From positions 1 to 25,769 of the forward strand of contig LT642284.1 in assembly GCA_900128585.1 (NCBI GenBank): a stretch of DNA of 25,769 nt, written 5' to 3'. The translations under genes were made by a program, and so were the position numbers. The notes beneath the pieces are model-generated. The model had not been told where the DNA came from, did not search any database, and worked only from the letters and a program-made list of their open reading frames with translations. Source of the stretch: Stramenopiles sp. TOSAG23-3 (taxonomy: Eukaryota > Sar). Positions 1 through 9,469 of this stretch are shown here, piece by piece (position 1 is the first letter of the stretch; each line of letters starts with the position of its first letter).

Positions 1-79
1 CTTCTTCTTCTTCTTCTTCTTCTTCTTCTTCTTCTTCTTCTTCTTCTTCTTCTTCTTTCTTCTTCTTTCTTCTTCTTCT
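1..79. repeat. (CTT)n microsatellite
   Basis: Nearly pure CTT trinucleotide repeat with two TTTC interruptions near its right end, running off the left edge of the window. It lies upstream of the first gene. It is a homopyrimidine/homopurine tract of the same kind seen at about 5.9, 17.5 and 20.6 kb. Confidence 0.97.
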
Positions 80-420
80 AATTAAATCTATTTCTTCCTT
101 CCTATTTATAATTATAATAAGACTACTGTATTACTACTTGGTAAAGAGACATTTCCTTTTTATTACATTGAAAACCTATTACACAAACAACAACAAAAAC
201 ACCTTCTTCTTCTTTTTTTTTTTTTATGAATGAAATGAGATGACGGCGGCGCGACGATCATTTTTTCCCTTTTTTTTAGGATGATGATCCTGGGTTTTAT
301 AAGAAATACATTTTCATGAAAAGTAAAGTAACACATGAAGTAACATGGTGTAAAAAATTAAATGGTGTAGGCTTGGAAACATCGTTTGTTTGGTTGAATT
401 GAACGAACGGTTGTGTTAAA
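80..420. other. AT-rich leader region upstream of the DSC3-like gene
   Basis: No gene is visible. The stretch is AT-rich, with T-runs (about 211-224 and 260-278), CAA repeats (about 185-198) and one short GC-richer patch (about 241-252). It presumably holds the promoter and 5' leader of the gene starting at 421, but no TATA box or other defined element could be supported. Confidence 0.6.
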
Positions 421-1521
421 ATGAGCGCTGGTTACAGGGTGTTGCCGACCGGCGAGGAGGAGGAGGAGGGCGGTGAAGCGCCGAGTGACGCTTTCGTGGT
501 TCGTGTCAAGACCCTGACGGGTGAGCACCGGCTTAGTGTAGATAGGGATATTAGGGTGAAAAAATTGTACAGGCAAGTGTTGGAGGAGTGTTTTTCGCAG
601 GATGAGTGTCGGGGGAAACGGCTGCGGTTGATATATAGTGGGAAAGTTTTGGAAGAGGACCTGACGTTGGGGGCGTATTGCAGGGCAGTCGACGGGCAGC
701 TGCCGAAGGAGATGGTGGTTCACGCACCCCTCTCTGAGGTCCAAGTGGCGGCGCACGAGCCCCGAAACGTTTTCGATGGTAGTGGTCAAGGCGACCTGGA
801 GGCCGGGACGCCGAGGGGGTTCGATAGGCTGGCGCTCACGACCCAGTACACTGCGGACGACGTTGCCCTTATTCGCAACACGTTTTACCAGGACGTCATA
901 GACTATGCGGAAACCCGGCCCGAACGGGAGGGCGAGGACGAACGGCAGCGAATGTACCGCATGGAAGAGGAGTGGATAAGCCGCCAAAGCGCTGACTCAG
1001 ATTTTGCGAGGAACGTAAGCTCTGCTGGGTCGCGGGAGGCGGGGCACTTGCGTGCCCAACGGGCCACGTTCAACCGGCGCCTGGCGGAGTGGTTGCAAGG
1101 CCCCTTGGCAATGGGCAATCGACGAACGGGGAGGCGGAGTCCAAACCAAAACAATAGGGGAAGCAACGCGGACGAGGACAGTGATGGGGGTGAGTTCAAC
1201 GACGAGGAAGACTTGGAAAGGGCTGGTAGAAATGGCGGGCGGGCGCCCGCGCCAAACCCGCAGGATGGCCGAAGGAAGCACATTGAATTTTTGTTTGGGT
1301 TTTCATTGGGGTTCATTTTGGGTGTAATCATGCTTTGCTTTATTTGGGACGACAATGTCTCGAAATACTACCGGGCGGGGGTGATGTCTGGCGTAATTTG
1401 CAACATGTCCGTGTCTCCGGAGCATCACAGTAGTGTCAAGGCCAGCAAGAAGAAGGACGAGAAGGCTGCTGGAGGGGGCATGGAGAGTGAGTTCGAAGGG
1501 TTTTCGACGGTCATTCAGTAA
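421..1521 (+). CDS. DSC E3 ligase subunit 3-like ubiquitin-like membrane protein
   Basis: Predicted 366-residue protein. Residues about 25-105 read as a ubiquitin-like fold (VRVKTLTGEHRL start, RLRLIYSGKVLEED centre). Residues 132 onward carry RGFDRL followed by a YTADDVALIRNTF segment, which resembles the C-terminal domain of fungal DSC complex subunit 3 (DUF2407 family: a GFDRL motif, then a helix ending in R-x-x-F). A hydrophobic segment at about 288-310 and a weaker one at 318-332 would anchor it in a membrane. DSC3 belongs to the Golgi/endosome DSC ubiquitin-ligase complex, related to ERAD ligases. The acidic poly-Glu stretch at 12-16 and the Gly/Asn/Asp-rich linker at about 230-280 look disordered. 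The start is the first ATG, preceded by AT-rich leader. The stop codon lies in CAGTAAGG, which also looks like a splice donor, so a short downstream exon cannot be excluded. An alternative identity is a TMUB-like protein. Confidence 0.72.
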   Translation: MSAGYRVLPTGEEEEEGGEAPSDAFVVRVKTLTGEHRLSVDRDIRVKKLYRQVLEECFSQDECRGKRLRLIYSGKVLEEDLTLGAYCRAVDGQLPKEMVVHAPLSEVQVAAHEPRNVFDGSGQGDLEAGTPRGFDRLALTTQYTADDVALIRNTFYQDVIDYAETRPEREGEDERQRMYRMEEEWISRQSADSDFARNVSSAGSREAGHLRAQRATFNRRLAEWLQGPLAMGNRRTGRRSPNQNNRGSNADEDSDGGEFNDEEDLERAGRNGGRAPAPNPQDGRRKHIEFLFGFSLGFILGVIMLCFIWDDNVSKYYRAGVMSGVICNMSVSPEHHSSVKASKKKDEKAAGGGMESEFEGFSTVIQ

Positions 1522-1709
1522 GGCTGAAGAGGGTGGTGGATGGTGGAACGAAGTGCTTTGTGGATGAATGTGAAGTTTTCAACCGGTGAATATGTTGAAG
1601 TCAACAAACTTTTTAATTAAAACGAAACATATACTCATTTTTACATAAATGCATATAATATTTATTTTTTCGCAGTACATTAATTTTAATTATCATGCTG
1701 CTTAAATAA

Positions 1710-1728
1710 CAGCCAATTTTCTTGTTTT
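1710..1728 (+). promoter_or_regulatory. Recurrent 3' motif CAGCCAATTTTCTTGTTTT, copy 1
   Basis: Exact 19-nt match to the copies at 9470-9488 and 12857-12875. It lies 188 nt after the stop of the DSC3-like gene on its sense strand, in the 284-bp gap between two convergent genes. Function is unknown; a 3'UTR or transcript-end element and a transposon-derived relic are both possible. Confidence 0.55.
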
Positions 1729-1805
1729 TAAGTTGTTTACGGTATTTATTTTATGACAAACACTCTCTGAAATTTCCAAACACTGCATGGAATTGATCTC
1801 CTTTT

Positions 1806-3416
1806 TTAAATCGCACTGCTTTCGTCTACCCCTCTGTACTGCGACTGCGACAGCGCATCCGTCAATTTGGTCTTGTTTATCGTCAGCAAAAGCAACATGG
1901 CAATGAAGCTAAGGCCAGAGAGGATGTACAAATAAAGCTGTGGGAAATGCATGGTCTTGACCGAGTACTGAAACAAGGCCCCCAAGACCACTGGTACCCA
2001 CAGGGTCGTGATCGCTTCTACGGCCGCAATAGAGGTCAAGGCAACCCCTTGCTTGCTCGAGTCGAAGGATTTGCTGACCATGCTGCGCACGAGGGGCATC
2101 ATGAGCCCGCCAAGGACGTTGAGCATGCCGATGCAGAAGAAGGCAAACGGGGACGCGACGAAGGCCTGGGCCAGATACATCCCACCGAAGGCAAAGGCGG
2201 ACAAAATCATCACGTGCAACTCCTCCATTCGGGCCCAGCGTGGCCCTTTGAAAAACAAGTAGTTGAAGAACCAGACCCCTGCCGCCCGGACGACCCCAGT
2301 GATCGATGCGTACACCCCCTGCTGTTCCGACTGCCAGTCGAACTGCAGCTGGGCGTACGAGCCACTGATGACGGCATTCCCCAGCAGGGAACAGAAGTAC
2401 AGCATGAAGGACGTGACGATCAGCACTACCGGAAGCGGGCGCTTGACGAGCGCCCACAGCACCGTCAGCAAGTTGAACTGCCAGAACAACTCGGTGCAGC
2501 TTAACTTTTCCGAAACATCGTCCTCGCTGCCTTGCACCATGGTGTTGTAGTTCGAAAAGCTACTGTTCCGGCTCGAGCGCGCGCTCCCGCTGATGGTTCT
2601 CTTGGCATCCCGGGAGAGCCTGGCGAAGCTTCGACTGGCGGGCATGAAGAACACGTACACGACCAGGGCCGATGCCAAAATGATCAAGGACAGCAGGGTG
2701 GTCTGCGACCCGTACGTTTGTTGCAAGAACCCGATCAGCAGTGGGCCCAAGGCGCCCCCTAGGTAAAGCATGGACTCTGCGACGCCAAATACAATCGACC
2801 TGTGGCGCTCTGGCGTCAAGTCTGCCGCGTAGGCAAACGAGCACGCCAAAAACCCAGGGTAACCGCCGGACAGGCCGTTGAAAACGGCGCCAATTAGGCA
2901 CCAGGAGGGGTGAAGGTTGAACAACACACACAGGTAGACCGCCAGGGCGTTCAGCGCTTGCCCGAACGCGGCCAGGGCGAGGACGACCCGTCGGCCCAAT
3001 ACGTCCGTGTATGACGCGATTGTCCCGCTGGTGATGCAGCTTGCAAAGCCCAGCGTTGTGAGCATGATCCCGTTCCACTTCGTCGTCTCCGCTATGACGT
3101 CTTTGTCTTTGTCGCACGGCACCCCGACGTGCCCGGTGTGGTTCGACCCGGACGCGTCCAGCGGCGACCCGTTCCGTATGTGGTAGCAAATCACACTCTG
3201 CAGCCCGTACCGGTACGAAATGGACGAGCCAAACATAACAACACAAAACAACAACAGAGCGGGGTAGATCGCCGCCGCAGCAGGTATTTTGTACGACCCA
3301 CACTTCACCAAGAGCGGAACGTCCGCATAGTCCTCCTCGTCGTCGTTCTCCACCCTACCCTCACCGAACGGTTCAAGCTTCTCTCGTAAATGACTCATGG
3401 TTGAAACAAAATCCAA
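1806..3416 (-). CDS. Major facilitator superfamily transporter, SLC46/PCFT-like
   Basis: Predicted 536-residue polytopic membrane protein with about 12 hydrophobic segments. An acidic cytosolic N-terminus is followed by TM1 at about 48-65. A first extracytosolic loop carries an NHTG glycosylation sequon at 92. The MFS signature TDVLGRR is at 137-143, and the stretch NGLSGGYPGFLACSFAYAADLT at 180-201 resembles the corresponding region of SLC46 transporters (proton-coupled folate transporter, SLC46A3). A basic Ser-rich central loop at about 270-305 separates the two six-helix halves. SLC46 members move folates and related solutes with protons across plasma or lysosomal membranes; the substrate here is not determinable. 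Met7 (position 3398) is an equally acceptable start. The gene is convergent with the DSC3-like gene and in tandem with the ankyrin gene upstream. Confidence 0.83.
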   Translation of the reverse strand: MDFVSTMSHLREKLEPFGEGRVENDDEEDYADVPLLVKCGSYKIPAAAAIYPALLLFCVVMFGSSISYRYGLQSVICYHIRNGSPLDASGSNHTGHVGVPCDKDKDVIAETTKWNGIMLTTLGFASCITSGTIASYTDVLGRRVVLALAAFGQALNALAVYLCVLFNLHPSWCLIGAVFNGLSGGYPGFLACSFAYAADLTPERHRSIVFGVAESMLYLGGALGPLLIGFLQQTYGSQTTLLSLIILASALVVYVFFMPASRSFARLSRDAKRTISGSARSSRNSSFSNYNTMVQGSEDDVSEKLSCTELFWQFNLLTVLWALVKRPLPVVLIVTSFMLYFCSLLGNAVISGSYAQLQFDWQSEQQGVYASITGVVRAAGVWFFNYLFFKGPRWARMEELHVMILSAFAFGGMYLAQAFVASPFAFFCIGMLNVLGGLMMPLVRSMVSKSFDSSKQGVALTSIAAVEAITTLWVPVVLGALFQYSVKTMHFPQLYLYILSGLSFIAMLLLLTINKTKLTDALSQSQYRGVDESSAI

Positions 3417-3620
3417 TCAATCACTACTTAATAATACGTACTTATACACAAATACACATAAACTCCTTCAAATCTTTTTCTTCCTTTGTAAACATGTAAC
3501 CATTCTTCGTTTCCTTTTCTTTCGTTCATCATTTCTATAAGACAAGACATTTTTAAATCTAAATATAATTAATGCGTATAGGTTCAAATTATCTCCTATA
3601 TTATTATGGGTATTTTGGTA

Positions 3621-3696
3621 GAAGAAGAAGAAGAAGAAGGAAGGGGAAGGAATGAAGGAAGATGAAGGAAGGAAGGAATGGAAGGAATGAAGAAGC
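3621..3696. repeat. GAA/GGAA purine-rich simple repeat
   Basis: Runs of GAA pass into GGAAGGAATG-type units on the plus strand. It is a low-complexity homopurine tract without coding potential, upstream of the MFS gene. Confidence 0.9.
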
Positions 3697-4085
3697 AAAG
3701 TTGGCGACGACGGCTTTTTCTTTTTTTTTCTTGGGGCCCTCCACTTTGTCGATGCTGTAGCCTGTATTAATTTAAAGAAGAAAGGGTTCTTCTTAGAATA
3801 AAAAATATTATAAATACATGTACACAGCATAGAATATGGTGGAAAAAGAAATCCCATTCGGAGAAATTATTATTGTCATTTCGAGCTGAAAACAAAATGA
3901 TACTTTTCAGGAATTTATAGTATTTATATTTATATTTAAAATACAATTGAATGGTAATAGAATATAATATGAAAACTTTAATTCATAGTTGAATATATTT
4001 TCCTTAAACAAATCAATGAAAAGATTTATGGTGGCTAGACTTGATTTTAACTAGGATGTAATTTATAGTTATAATAATACATAGA

Positions 4086-4306
4086 CTACGTATTAAAAAA
4101 ATACGTGAGAGGATGCCATCCACCATTGAACTTGAGAACCAAAGACCGGTAAACCAATGAAAACCAACCTTGCTTCTTTTTTCGTTCGACGATGAAGTCA
4201 CACTTCCCTGGTCTGTACTTGAACTGACGATAGAAAAGGTTTTGCCGTCCTTCCTCCCCTGTCCGTATGCGCCTTGCCTTGCCATCCTGTAAATAATGCG
4301 ATCCAA
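4086..4306 (-). other. GC-richer block downstream of the ankyrin gene: possible alternative last exon or tiny gene
   Basis: About 220 bp with noticeably more GC than the surrounding spacer and open in overlapping minus-strand frames. One frame (stop at 4086-4088) reads RTGEEGRQNLFYRQFKYRP and onward, and looks protein-like. The other begins MARQGAYGQGRKDG (ATG at 4285). Either could join the ankyrin gene through a short intron ending at the ATTTACAG acceptor (4287). No family is recognised, and it could equally be 3'UTR. Confidence 0.25.
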
Positions 4307-4308
4307 TG

Positions 4309-5493
4309 TTACTGAATCGTGCAGGATTTCTTTCGTGCAACCTGCTTCTTTAACTCTGCCAATTCCTTCTGCAAATGGGTGACGTCGTCCTTCGTCGCCT
4401 CGTAGTTTTGGACGTGAGCTTTGTGCTTGGACTGGACCTTTTTCATGGCCCTAAGGATCTCTCGGTGGCCGGCGGGCTGTTTGCCGCTGGATGATTCTAC
4501 TTCGGCCGAGTCGTCGCTCTCGCCCCGGCCCCGCCTGGACTTGATCCCGACGTCCACGGTGTCGAACTGGATGTCTTCCAGCTTGTTCTTGAGGGCCATC
4601 AGCTCCGTTTTGTGCTCTTCCTGAAAGTCCTGCAACGTGTCCACGTTCTCGAGGTGCGCCTCCTGTTTAAACTCTATCTCTTCCAGCCGTTCCAGGGCCT
4701 CTTTCAAATCGTTCTTCAGCTTGGTCATCTTCATCTCTTTCTTTATTTGCTTGTAAAACGTGTGGAGCTCCTTGTCTATCTTGCGGCCTAGTGCCGCACG
4801 TAGCTCCATCACCTCCGCTTGCGCGTGCCGCTGCGCGGCGTTCTCAATGTCCTGCTCTATTTCCCCCATCCTGCCCCCCATGCGCTCCAGCTGCAGGCGC
4901 AACTTGGCCCCTACGTCGTTGATCGATTGGGCAGCGTCGTACCCGATGAGCTCTACCTTGTCGTTCAAGTCAATGACCCCGCGCGCGGCCCCGAGAATGC
5001 GCTTCACCTCGTGGGACCCTGCGATTTCAATGGGCGTCTGGTTCAGCCCGTCCCGGGCCGTTGGCTCGGCCCCGTGGTTGAGCAACCAACGGACGAGGGC
5101 GGCGTGGCCGTTCCACGCGGCGACGTGGAGAGGGGCGGAGCAGTCCAAGAACCGCATGGCCGAACCCAATCCTATCTGAAATCCCATGTCAAATATACGC
5201 TGGTTGATGGACATGGGGTGCTCCTTTATTGTTTTCTCGACGGTGGCCACGTCCCCGTCGCACAAGGCCAGGAAGAGGTTGCGCTTCCACGCAATCTGTG
5301 GCAGAAACATTTCCCTCTCGCCGTACCGCTGTTGGCGATGGGAAATTTGGGACCGAATGGTGTTGGTCGAGTTTCTCAACGGGTTCCTCGTACTAGCAGA
5401 TCCCGAGCGCCTCGGAGATACGGTAGCCGTCTTCGGCTTGTCCAGCGTTGGCTCGATGACTTCGTCCTCTCCGCCTCGGTCAGTTCGCCACAT
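4309..5493 (-). CDS. Ankyrin-repeat/coiled-coil protein with C-terminal CaaX box
   Basis: The chosen start is the ATG at 5493, giving 394 residues. An in-frame ATG at 5529 would add 12 residues from T/C-rich leader and looks less likely. A basic Ser-rich N-terminus is followed by two or three ankyrin-type repeats at about 75-175, including APLHVAAWNGHAALVRWLLNHGA, the canonical ankyrin helix-turn-helix. The rest, about 195-390, is a charged heptad-like coiled coil rich in E, K and L. The protein ends ARKKSCTIQ, a cysteine-aliphatic-aliphatic-X signature preceded by basic residues. In known CaaX proteins such an end directs prenylation (X = Q favours farnesyl transfer) and membrane attachment. 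The family is not otherwise recognised. The coiled coil suggests oligomerisation or scaffolding; the specific role is unknown. Confidence 0.8.
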   Translation of the reverse strand: MWRTDRGGEDEVIEPTLDKPKTATVSPRRSGSASTRNPLRNSTNTIRSQISHRQQRYGEREMFLPQIAWKRNLFLALCDGDVATVEKTIKEHPMSINQRIFDMGFQIGLGSAMRFLDCSAPLHVAAWNGHAALVRWLLNHGAEPTARDGLNQTPIEIAGSHEVKRILGAARGVIDLNDKVELIGYDAAQSINDVGAKLRLQLERMGGRMGEIEQDIENAAQRHAQAEVMELRAALGRKIDKELHTFYKQIKKEMKMTKLKNDLKEALERLEEIEFKQEAHLENVDTLQDFQEEHKTELMALKNKLEDIQFDTVDVGIKSRRGRGESDDSAEVESSSGKQPAGHREILRAMKKVQSKHKAHVQNYEATKDDVTHLQKELAELKKQVARKKSCTIQ

Positions 5494-5890
5494 ATTGGAA
5501 GGGAAGGGAAGGGAAGGAAAAGAGAACAAGTTATTGAATCGGTCCGTTGATTGGTGGCGTGTGTGTCAGTGTCTACAATACAAAACGCTAAACAAAAACG
5601 AAATTTATGTATATTCGGTCTTTTCTGTGTCAACCAAATTGTATTAAATCTTCAGCCTTCATAATAATAACACATATTAACCTCTTCTCATTCTTTCCAT
5701 TTCAATTTCAATTCTTTCTTTTTTTGTCATTCAAGCAACAACAATCATATCAAGAAGGTGATGTAGTAGGTAGTAGGACGACTAAAAATTATTATAATTT
5801 TTTCATTTTTTTATAAAATAATAATAAAAAAATAAAAAATGTGTCTTCTTATAGTTCTCCTTGTGTATATGTATTGTCGGTTTTAACGTA

Positions 5891-6049
5891 AAAAAAGAAG
5901 AAGAAAGAAAAGAAGAAGAAGAAGAAAGAAAAGAAGAAGAAAGAAAAGAAGAAGAAGAAAGAAGAAGAAGAAGAAAGAAAAGAAGAAGAAAGAAAAGAAG
6001 AAGAAGAAGAAAGAAGAAAGAAAAGAAAAGAAGAAGAAAGAAAAGAAGA
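5891..6049. repeat. Imperfect GAA tract
   Basis: About 160 bp of GAA triplets interrupted by GAAA and GAAAA units, giving an irregular higher-order pattern. It is purely purine on the plus strand until position 6049, then switches to a pyrimidine run (TTTCTTCTTCTTTTC). It lies in the divergent promoter region between two genes. Confidence 0.95.
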
Positions 6050-6669
6050 TTTTCTTCTTCTTTTCTTTTCAACAATCTTCTCATCAATCATCACAATGCA
6101 TCCTATTGACTTTTCAATAAATATAACGGTTCAGTTATAAATAACATTGACATAGCATAGAATAGCCAACGGTATTTCATAAAGTACAATATATTTTATA
6201 TACTAAAAAATATTTAACCTATACAATACAATTCAAAGGATTCCAAGCATTCCTTGAAAATCAATACTGATCCATTATATAATAACCTGTTTATAATTAA
6301 CCCAAATTAACATCACAAACACCTATGTAAAACTGTATTTGTATACTTGTACTTAACCATCAGATTTTTCCTGGAACTCGCGTCGTTCATTAAGTATAGT
6401 ATTATATAGGTATATAAATATATTAGTATAGATGAAACTGATTTGTTTTTCTTGTCCTATATTTGTTCTTCTCCTTATTTCTATATTAATGATAAAAAAC
6501 CTTCATTGAAACCTTCTTAAATTCTATGCTATGTAATGTACGAATGAGTATTTATTTGTCTTCATTTCTTCTTCTTCTTCAATTTTGATGATTGATTGAT
6601 TTGATTCCTTTCAATCTCTATGCTGTGTAATGTATATTTTATATTATTATTCTTGTTTGTTGGTAAAAA

Positions 6670-6703
6670 TTCTTCTTCTTTTTTTAAGAAAAAAGAAGAA
6701 GAA
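6670..6703. repeat. Perfect 15-bp inverted repeat (hairpin), loop TAAG
   Basis: The left arm 6670-6684 (TTCTTCTTCTTTTTT) and right arm 6689-6703 (AAAAAAGAAGAAGAA) are exact reverse complements around a 4-nt TAAG loop. One arm is all pyrimidine and the other all purine. Confidence 0.85.
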
Positions 6704-6932
6704 GAAAGAAGAGGGCTAAACATAACAGGAAGATAGTATACACACACACCTCGACTCGTCGTCGTCGCTAATAAAAATAATAATAATAATTATTAATAAT
6801 AATAATTTAATAATTGTTTTTTGAAAGAAAAGTAGTGCGTGATATACAAATCAGTTTTGGTAAGAGAAGAATATTGACTAAAGCATGCATCGTAAACTTA
6901 AAAAAGAATTCTTTTGAAGAGATTAGAAAACA

Positions 6933-6954
6933 AAGAGAGAGAGAGAGAGAGAGA
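6933..6954. repeat. GA dinucleotide repeat
   Basis: About ten consecutive GA units in the leader region of the ATG9 gene. Simple microsatellite. Confidence 0.9.
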
Positions 6955-7219
6955 CTGATAGGTATTTACGTAGACAAAGAAGAAGAAGCAAAAATCAGAA
7001 TTGCAATTATCACCGTTGAACGATCGCGGTATTTATTCATTTCTTGACGCCACTTTACTTGATCCTTTCTCGTTGGTTTAACCCGTTCGTATTTTGATTT
7101 CGTACTAATTTTTTTCCGTGGGTTACACGCTCGTTGCATACTATAGCCAATCTCTCGCATCGCCGACGGCCCCCTTTCCCGTAGTAAATCTGGTAAATCC
7201 ATACATATATATTTGAAAA

Positions 7220-9386
7220 ATGAGCAAAAAGGAAGCCGCAGAACAGGGGCTCTGGGAGCAGTTGGGAGAGCTGGAGAACGATGAACAGGTAAAGCCTTAC
7301 AAGTGGTCGACGTCCTCGTCGGCCTCGATGGGGGGAAACGGCAATAGCGCCTCGATGTCGACTCCAGGGCGAGAGAACCAGGCTCACACACCAATTCGGG
7401 AGGATCATCCGCCCCAACGGTCGACTGCAAGCGTGGCCAGCAGCGCGGTAGGGATGGCACTGAACTGTGCCAAGCAGGCGTACAGCGTCACCCCGATGGG
7501 GGCGGAGGGAAAGATAAACACGGACTCGGGATACCAGACCCTGATGCAGAACGAGGACGATGGCCCGGGGAAAATCAATTTTACCGGGAGCCTGGAGGAC
7601 GATGACGAGACGACGGGGATGCTTGGGGGGGGGGGGCAAGAGCGGCTTGGCCGCGGATGTGTGGAATACGTTCGGGGGGAACCTGGACGAGTTTTACAAG
7701 CACGCGTACGAATTCTACCACGAAAAGGGCGCCGCGACCTTCATCTGCTCGCGGGTGTCGAACCTGTTGACCCTCTTTTTCACGGTCGCGGTGACCGGCT
7801 TCGTGTTCGTGTGGGTGGACTGGGAGACCCTGAAGAACACGTGCGAGAACAAGAACACGTGCAACAGCCAGTCCTTCATTCGCCAGGATCCTTTGGGCGA
7901 ATTTCACAGCCTGTGGGTCTGGATCGTCCTGTCGTTCTTTGCGTTTTATGCCATCTACTGCACGTGGAACATGTACCTCTTCTTGTTCCACGACATCTGG
8001 CGCATTCGCAGGATGAGCAAGTTTTTTAGGGAGCATTTGAAAATCAGTCCGAGTGAGCTTCAGATTATGTCGTGGGACAACGTCGTCGGCCGAATGCAGG
8101 AGCTTCACCGGTCGGGGAAGCGGGTGGAGATCCACGAGAACCCGCCCAGCGCCCTGGACATTGCCATGCGAATCATGCGGGAGGAGAACGTGTTCATCGC
8201 CCTCGTCAACCAGGGACTTTTTGATTTCGACGTCGGGATCGGGATCTGCTGCTGCAAGATCGCCTCCCTGCCGGTGTACTTGGGGAAAAGTCTGGAGATG
8301 AGCCTGACCAAGGTCGTCGTTGGCGACGTTTTCGACACGCGCTTCCGCGTGCGCCAGGGGTGGCGCGACGGGAGCGCGGCGAGCTGGCTCCGCCGCAAGA
8401 TCCGCCTGTTTGCCGTGCTCAACATACTGGTGATGCCCTTCCTGGTCCTTTTCCTCGTCTGTTACTTTGTGCTCAACGTCGCGCACGAGTTTCACCAGAA
8501 AAATGCCAAGAGCGCCATTCACACGTCCCGCTGGACTCCGCTGGCCAAGTGGCACTTCCGAGAGTACAACGAGCTGCCCCATGTCTTCGAAAAGCGCATG
8601 GCGGGCAGCATACCCCACGGGATGTCGTACCTGCGGCAGTTCCACAACCCGTGGGTGGTCGTCTTCGCCCGCTGCGTCTCGTTCATCGCGGGAGGGATCG
8701 TCGGGGTCATTTTGATTGCCATCTACGTCGGTAATGAGAGCGTCCTGACGATTGAGGTATTTCCCCCGCTGACGCTCCTTCAACTGCTGACGATCTCTGG
8801 CGTGGTCCTCGGCTCCGCGCGGTCCTTCATACCTTCGGTCGCCGCGAAAGAGCACGATGTCCAGAAAGACCCCAACGAGGTGCTCAAAGACATTGCCAAA
8901 CACACGCACTACATGCCGCTCACCTGGCGCGACAGGGGGCACACCAAGCAAGTCTACGACAACGTCTGCAGCATGTTCAAAGCCCCGATCCAATTGTTCC
9001 TGGAGGATTTGCTCAGCGCGCTGCTGACCCCCTACATTCTCTGGTCCATGATCGCGCCCCAATCCGCGCGCATCATATCGACGGTCAACGGTTTGATTGA
9101 GTCGCACGGTCGCTTGGGCGACATATGCGGCCCTGCCACCTTCCAGCGACGGGGGCACTACAGCAAAAGCGAGACTTTTCACTCCGCGCCAACGGTAACG
9201 TCGATGGAAGAGGGGAAATCCGCCGACGGGAACATTGGTGAAAACCTGGAAAGTTCCATGAGCACCTCGTCTTGGGCTGCCATACCGAGCAACGACGTGT
9301 TGGAAGAGCTTGCGAACAGTTGGAACGATCCTGGTGAAAAACTAAAGCTTTCCTTTCAGAATTTTCGATCGGAGCATACGAATTGA
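7220..9386 (+). CDS. ATG9: Autophagy protein 9 (lipid scramblase), with a frameshift in a G12 run
   Basis: The reading frame opens at ATG 7220, runs through an acidic, Ser-rich N-terminus, and shifts by one base at the run of 12 G at 7625-7636. Downstream of the run the protein continues in another frame to 9386. The run is one G longer (or two shorter) than a continuous frame needs. The combined length is about 720 residues, shorter than human ATG9A (839). The core shows ATG9 hallmarks: NLLTLFFTVAVTGFVFVWV (TM), a SPSELQIMSWDNVV helix, a long re-entrant TM near 8400-8480, WHFREYNELPHVFEKRM, GSARSFIP, HTHYMPLTW, FLEDLLSALLTPYIL and a GDICGPATF end. ATG9 is the trimeric scramblase that seeds autophagosome membranes. 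A YQTL (Y-x-x-hydrophobic) sequence at residues 105-108 resembles the adaptor-sorting motif YQRL of mammalian ATG9A. The shift is most simply an assembly or sequencing error. Confidence 0.9.
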
Positions 9387-9469
9387 ATCTCTCGTTGGTA
9401 TCTTGTTAATTAAATTTCCCTTTTTGATAAATAATATATTGTACAAAAAAGAGTGAACTTAAACATTAA

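Larger units (their letters stand above)
3417..4308. other. Spacer between the MFS and ankyrin genes
   Basis: About 890 bp, mostly AT-rich. It includes a purine-rich GAA/GGAA tract at 3621-3696, a copy of the ATTCTATGCTGTGT motif (minus strand) at 3822-3835, and a GC-richer block at about 4095-4306 described separately. The AT-rich remainder holds no supportable gene. Confidence 0.6.
5494..7219. other. Divergent spacer between the ankyrin and ATG9 genes
   Basis: About 1.7 kb, very AT-rich, with no supportable gene. It contains a GAA tract (5891-6049) that flips to TTC at 6051-6069, three copies of the ATTCTATGCT motif family (6151, 6521, 6614), a perfect 15-bp inverted repeat at 6670-6703, AAT repeats (about 6776-6810) and a GA repeat (6933-6954). 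It must hold the promoters of both divergent genes. Confidence 0.7.

Noticed and set aside
3468-3857. Minus-strand 129-codon open frame upstream of the MFS gene
   Set aside because: Mostly T/C- and A-rich low complexity over the purine tract, with AT-rich composition like other spacers and no recognisable motif.
7581-9182. Long (533-codon) minus-strand open frame opposite ATG9
   Set aside because: It is the antisense shadow of a GC-rich conserved gene. The ATG9 strand carries clear family motifs throughout, while this translation is low-complexity, charged and unrecognisable.
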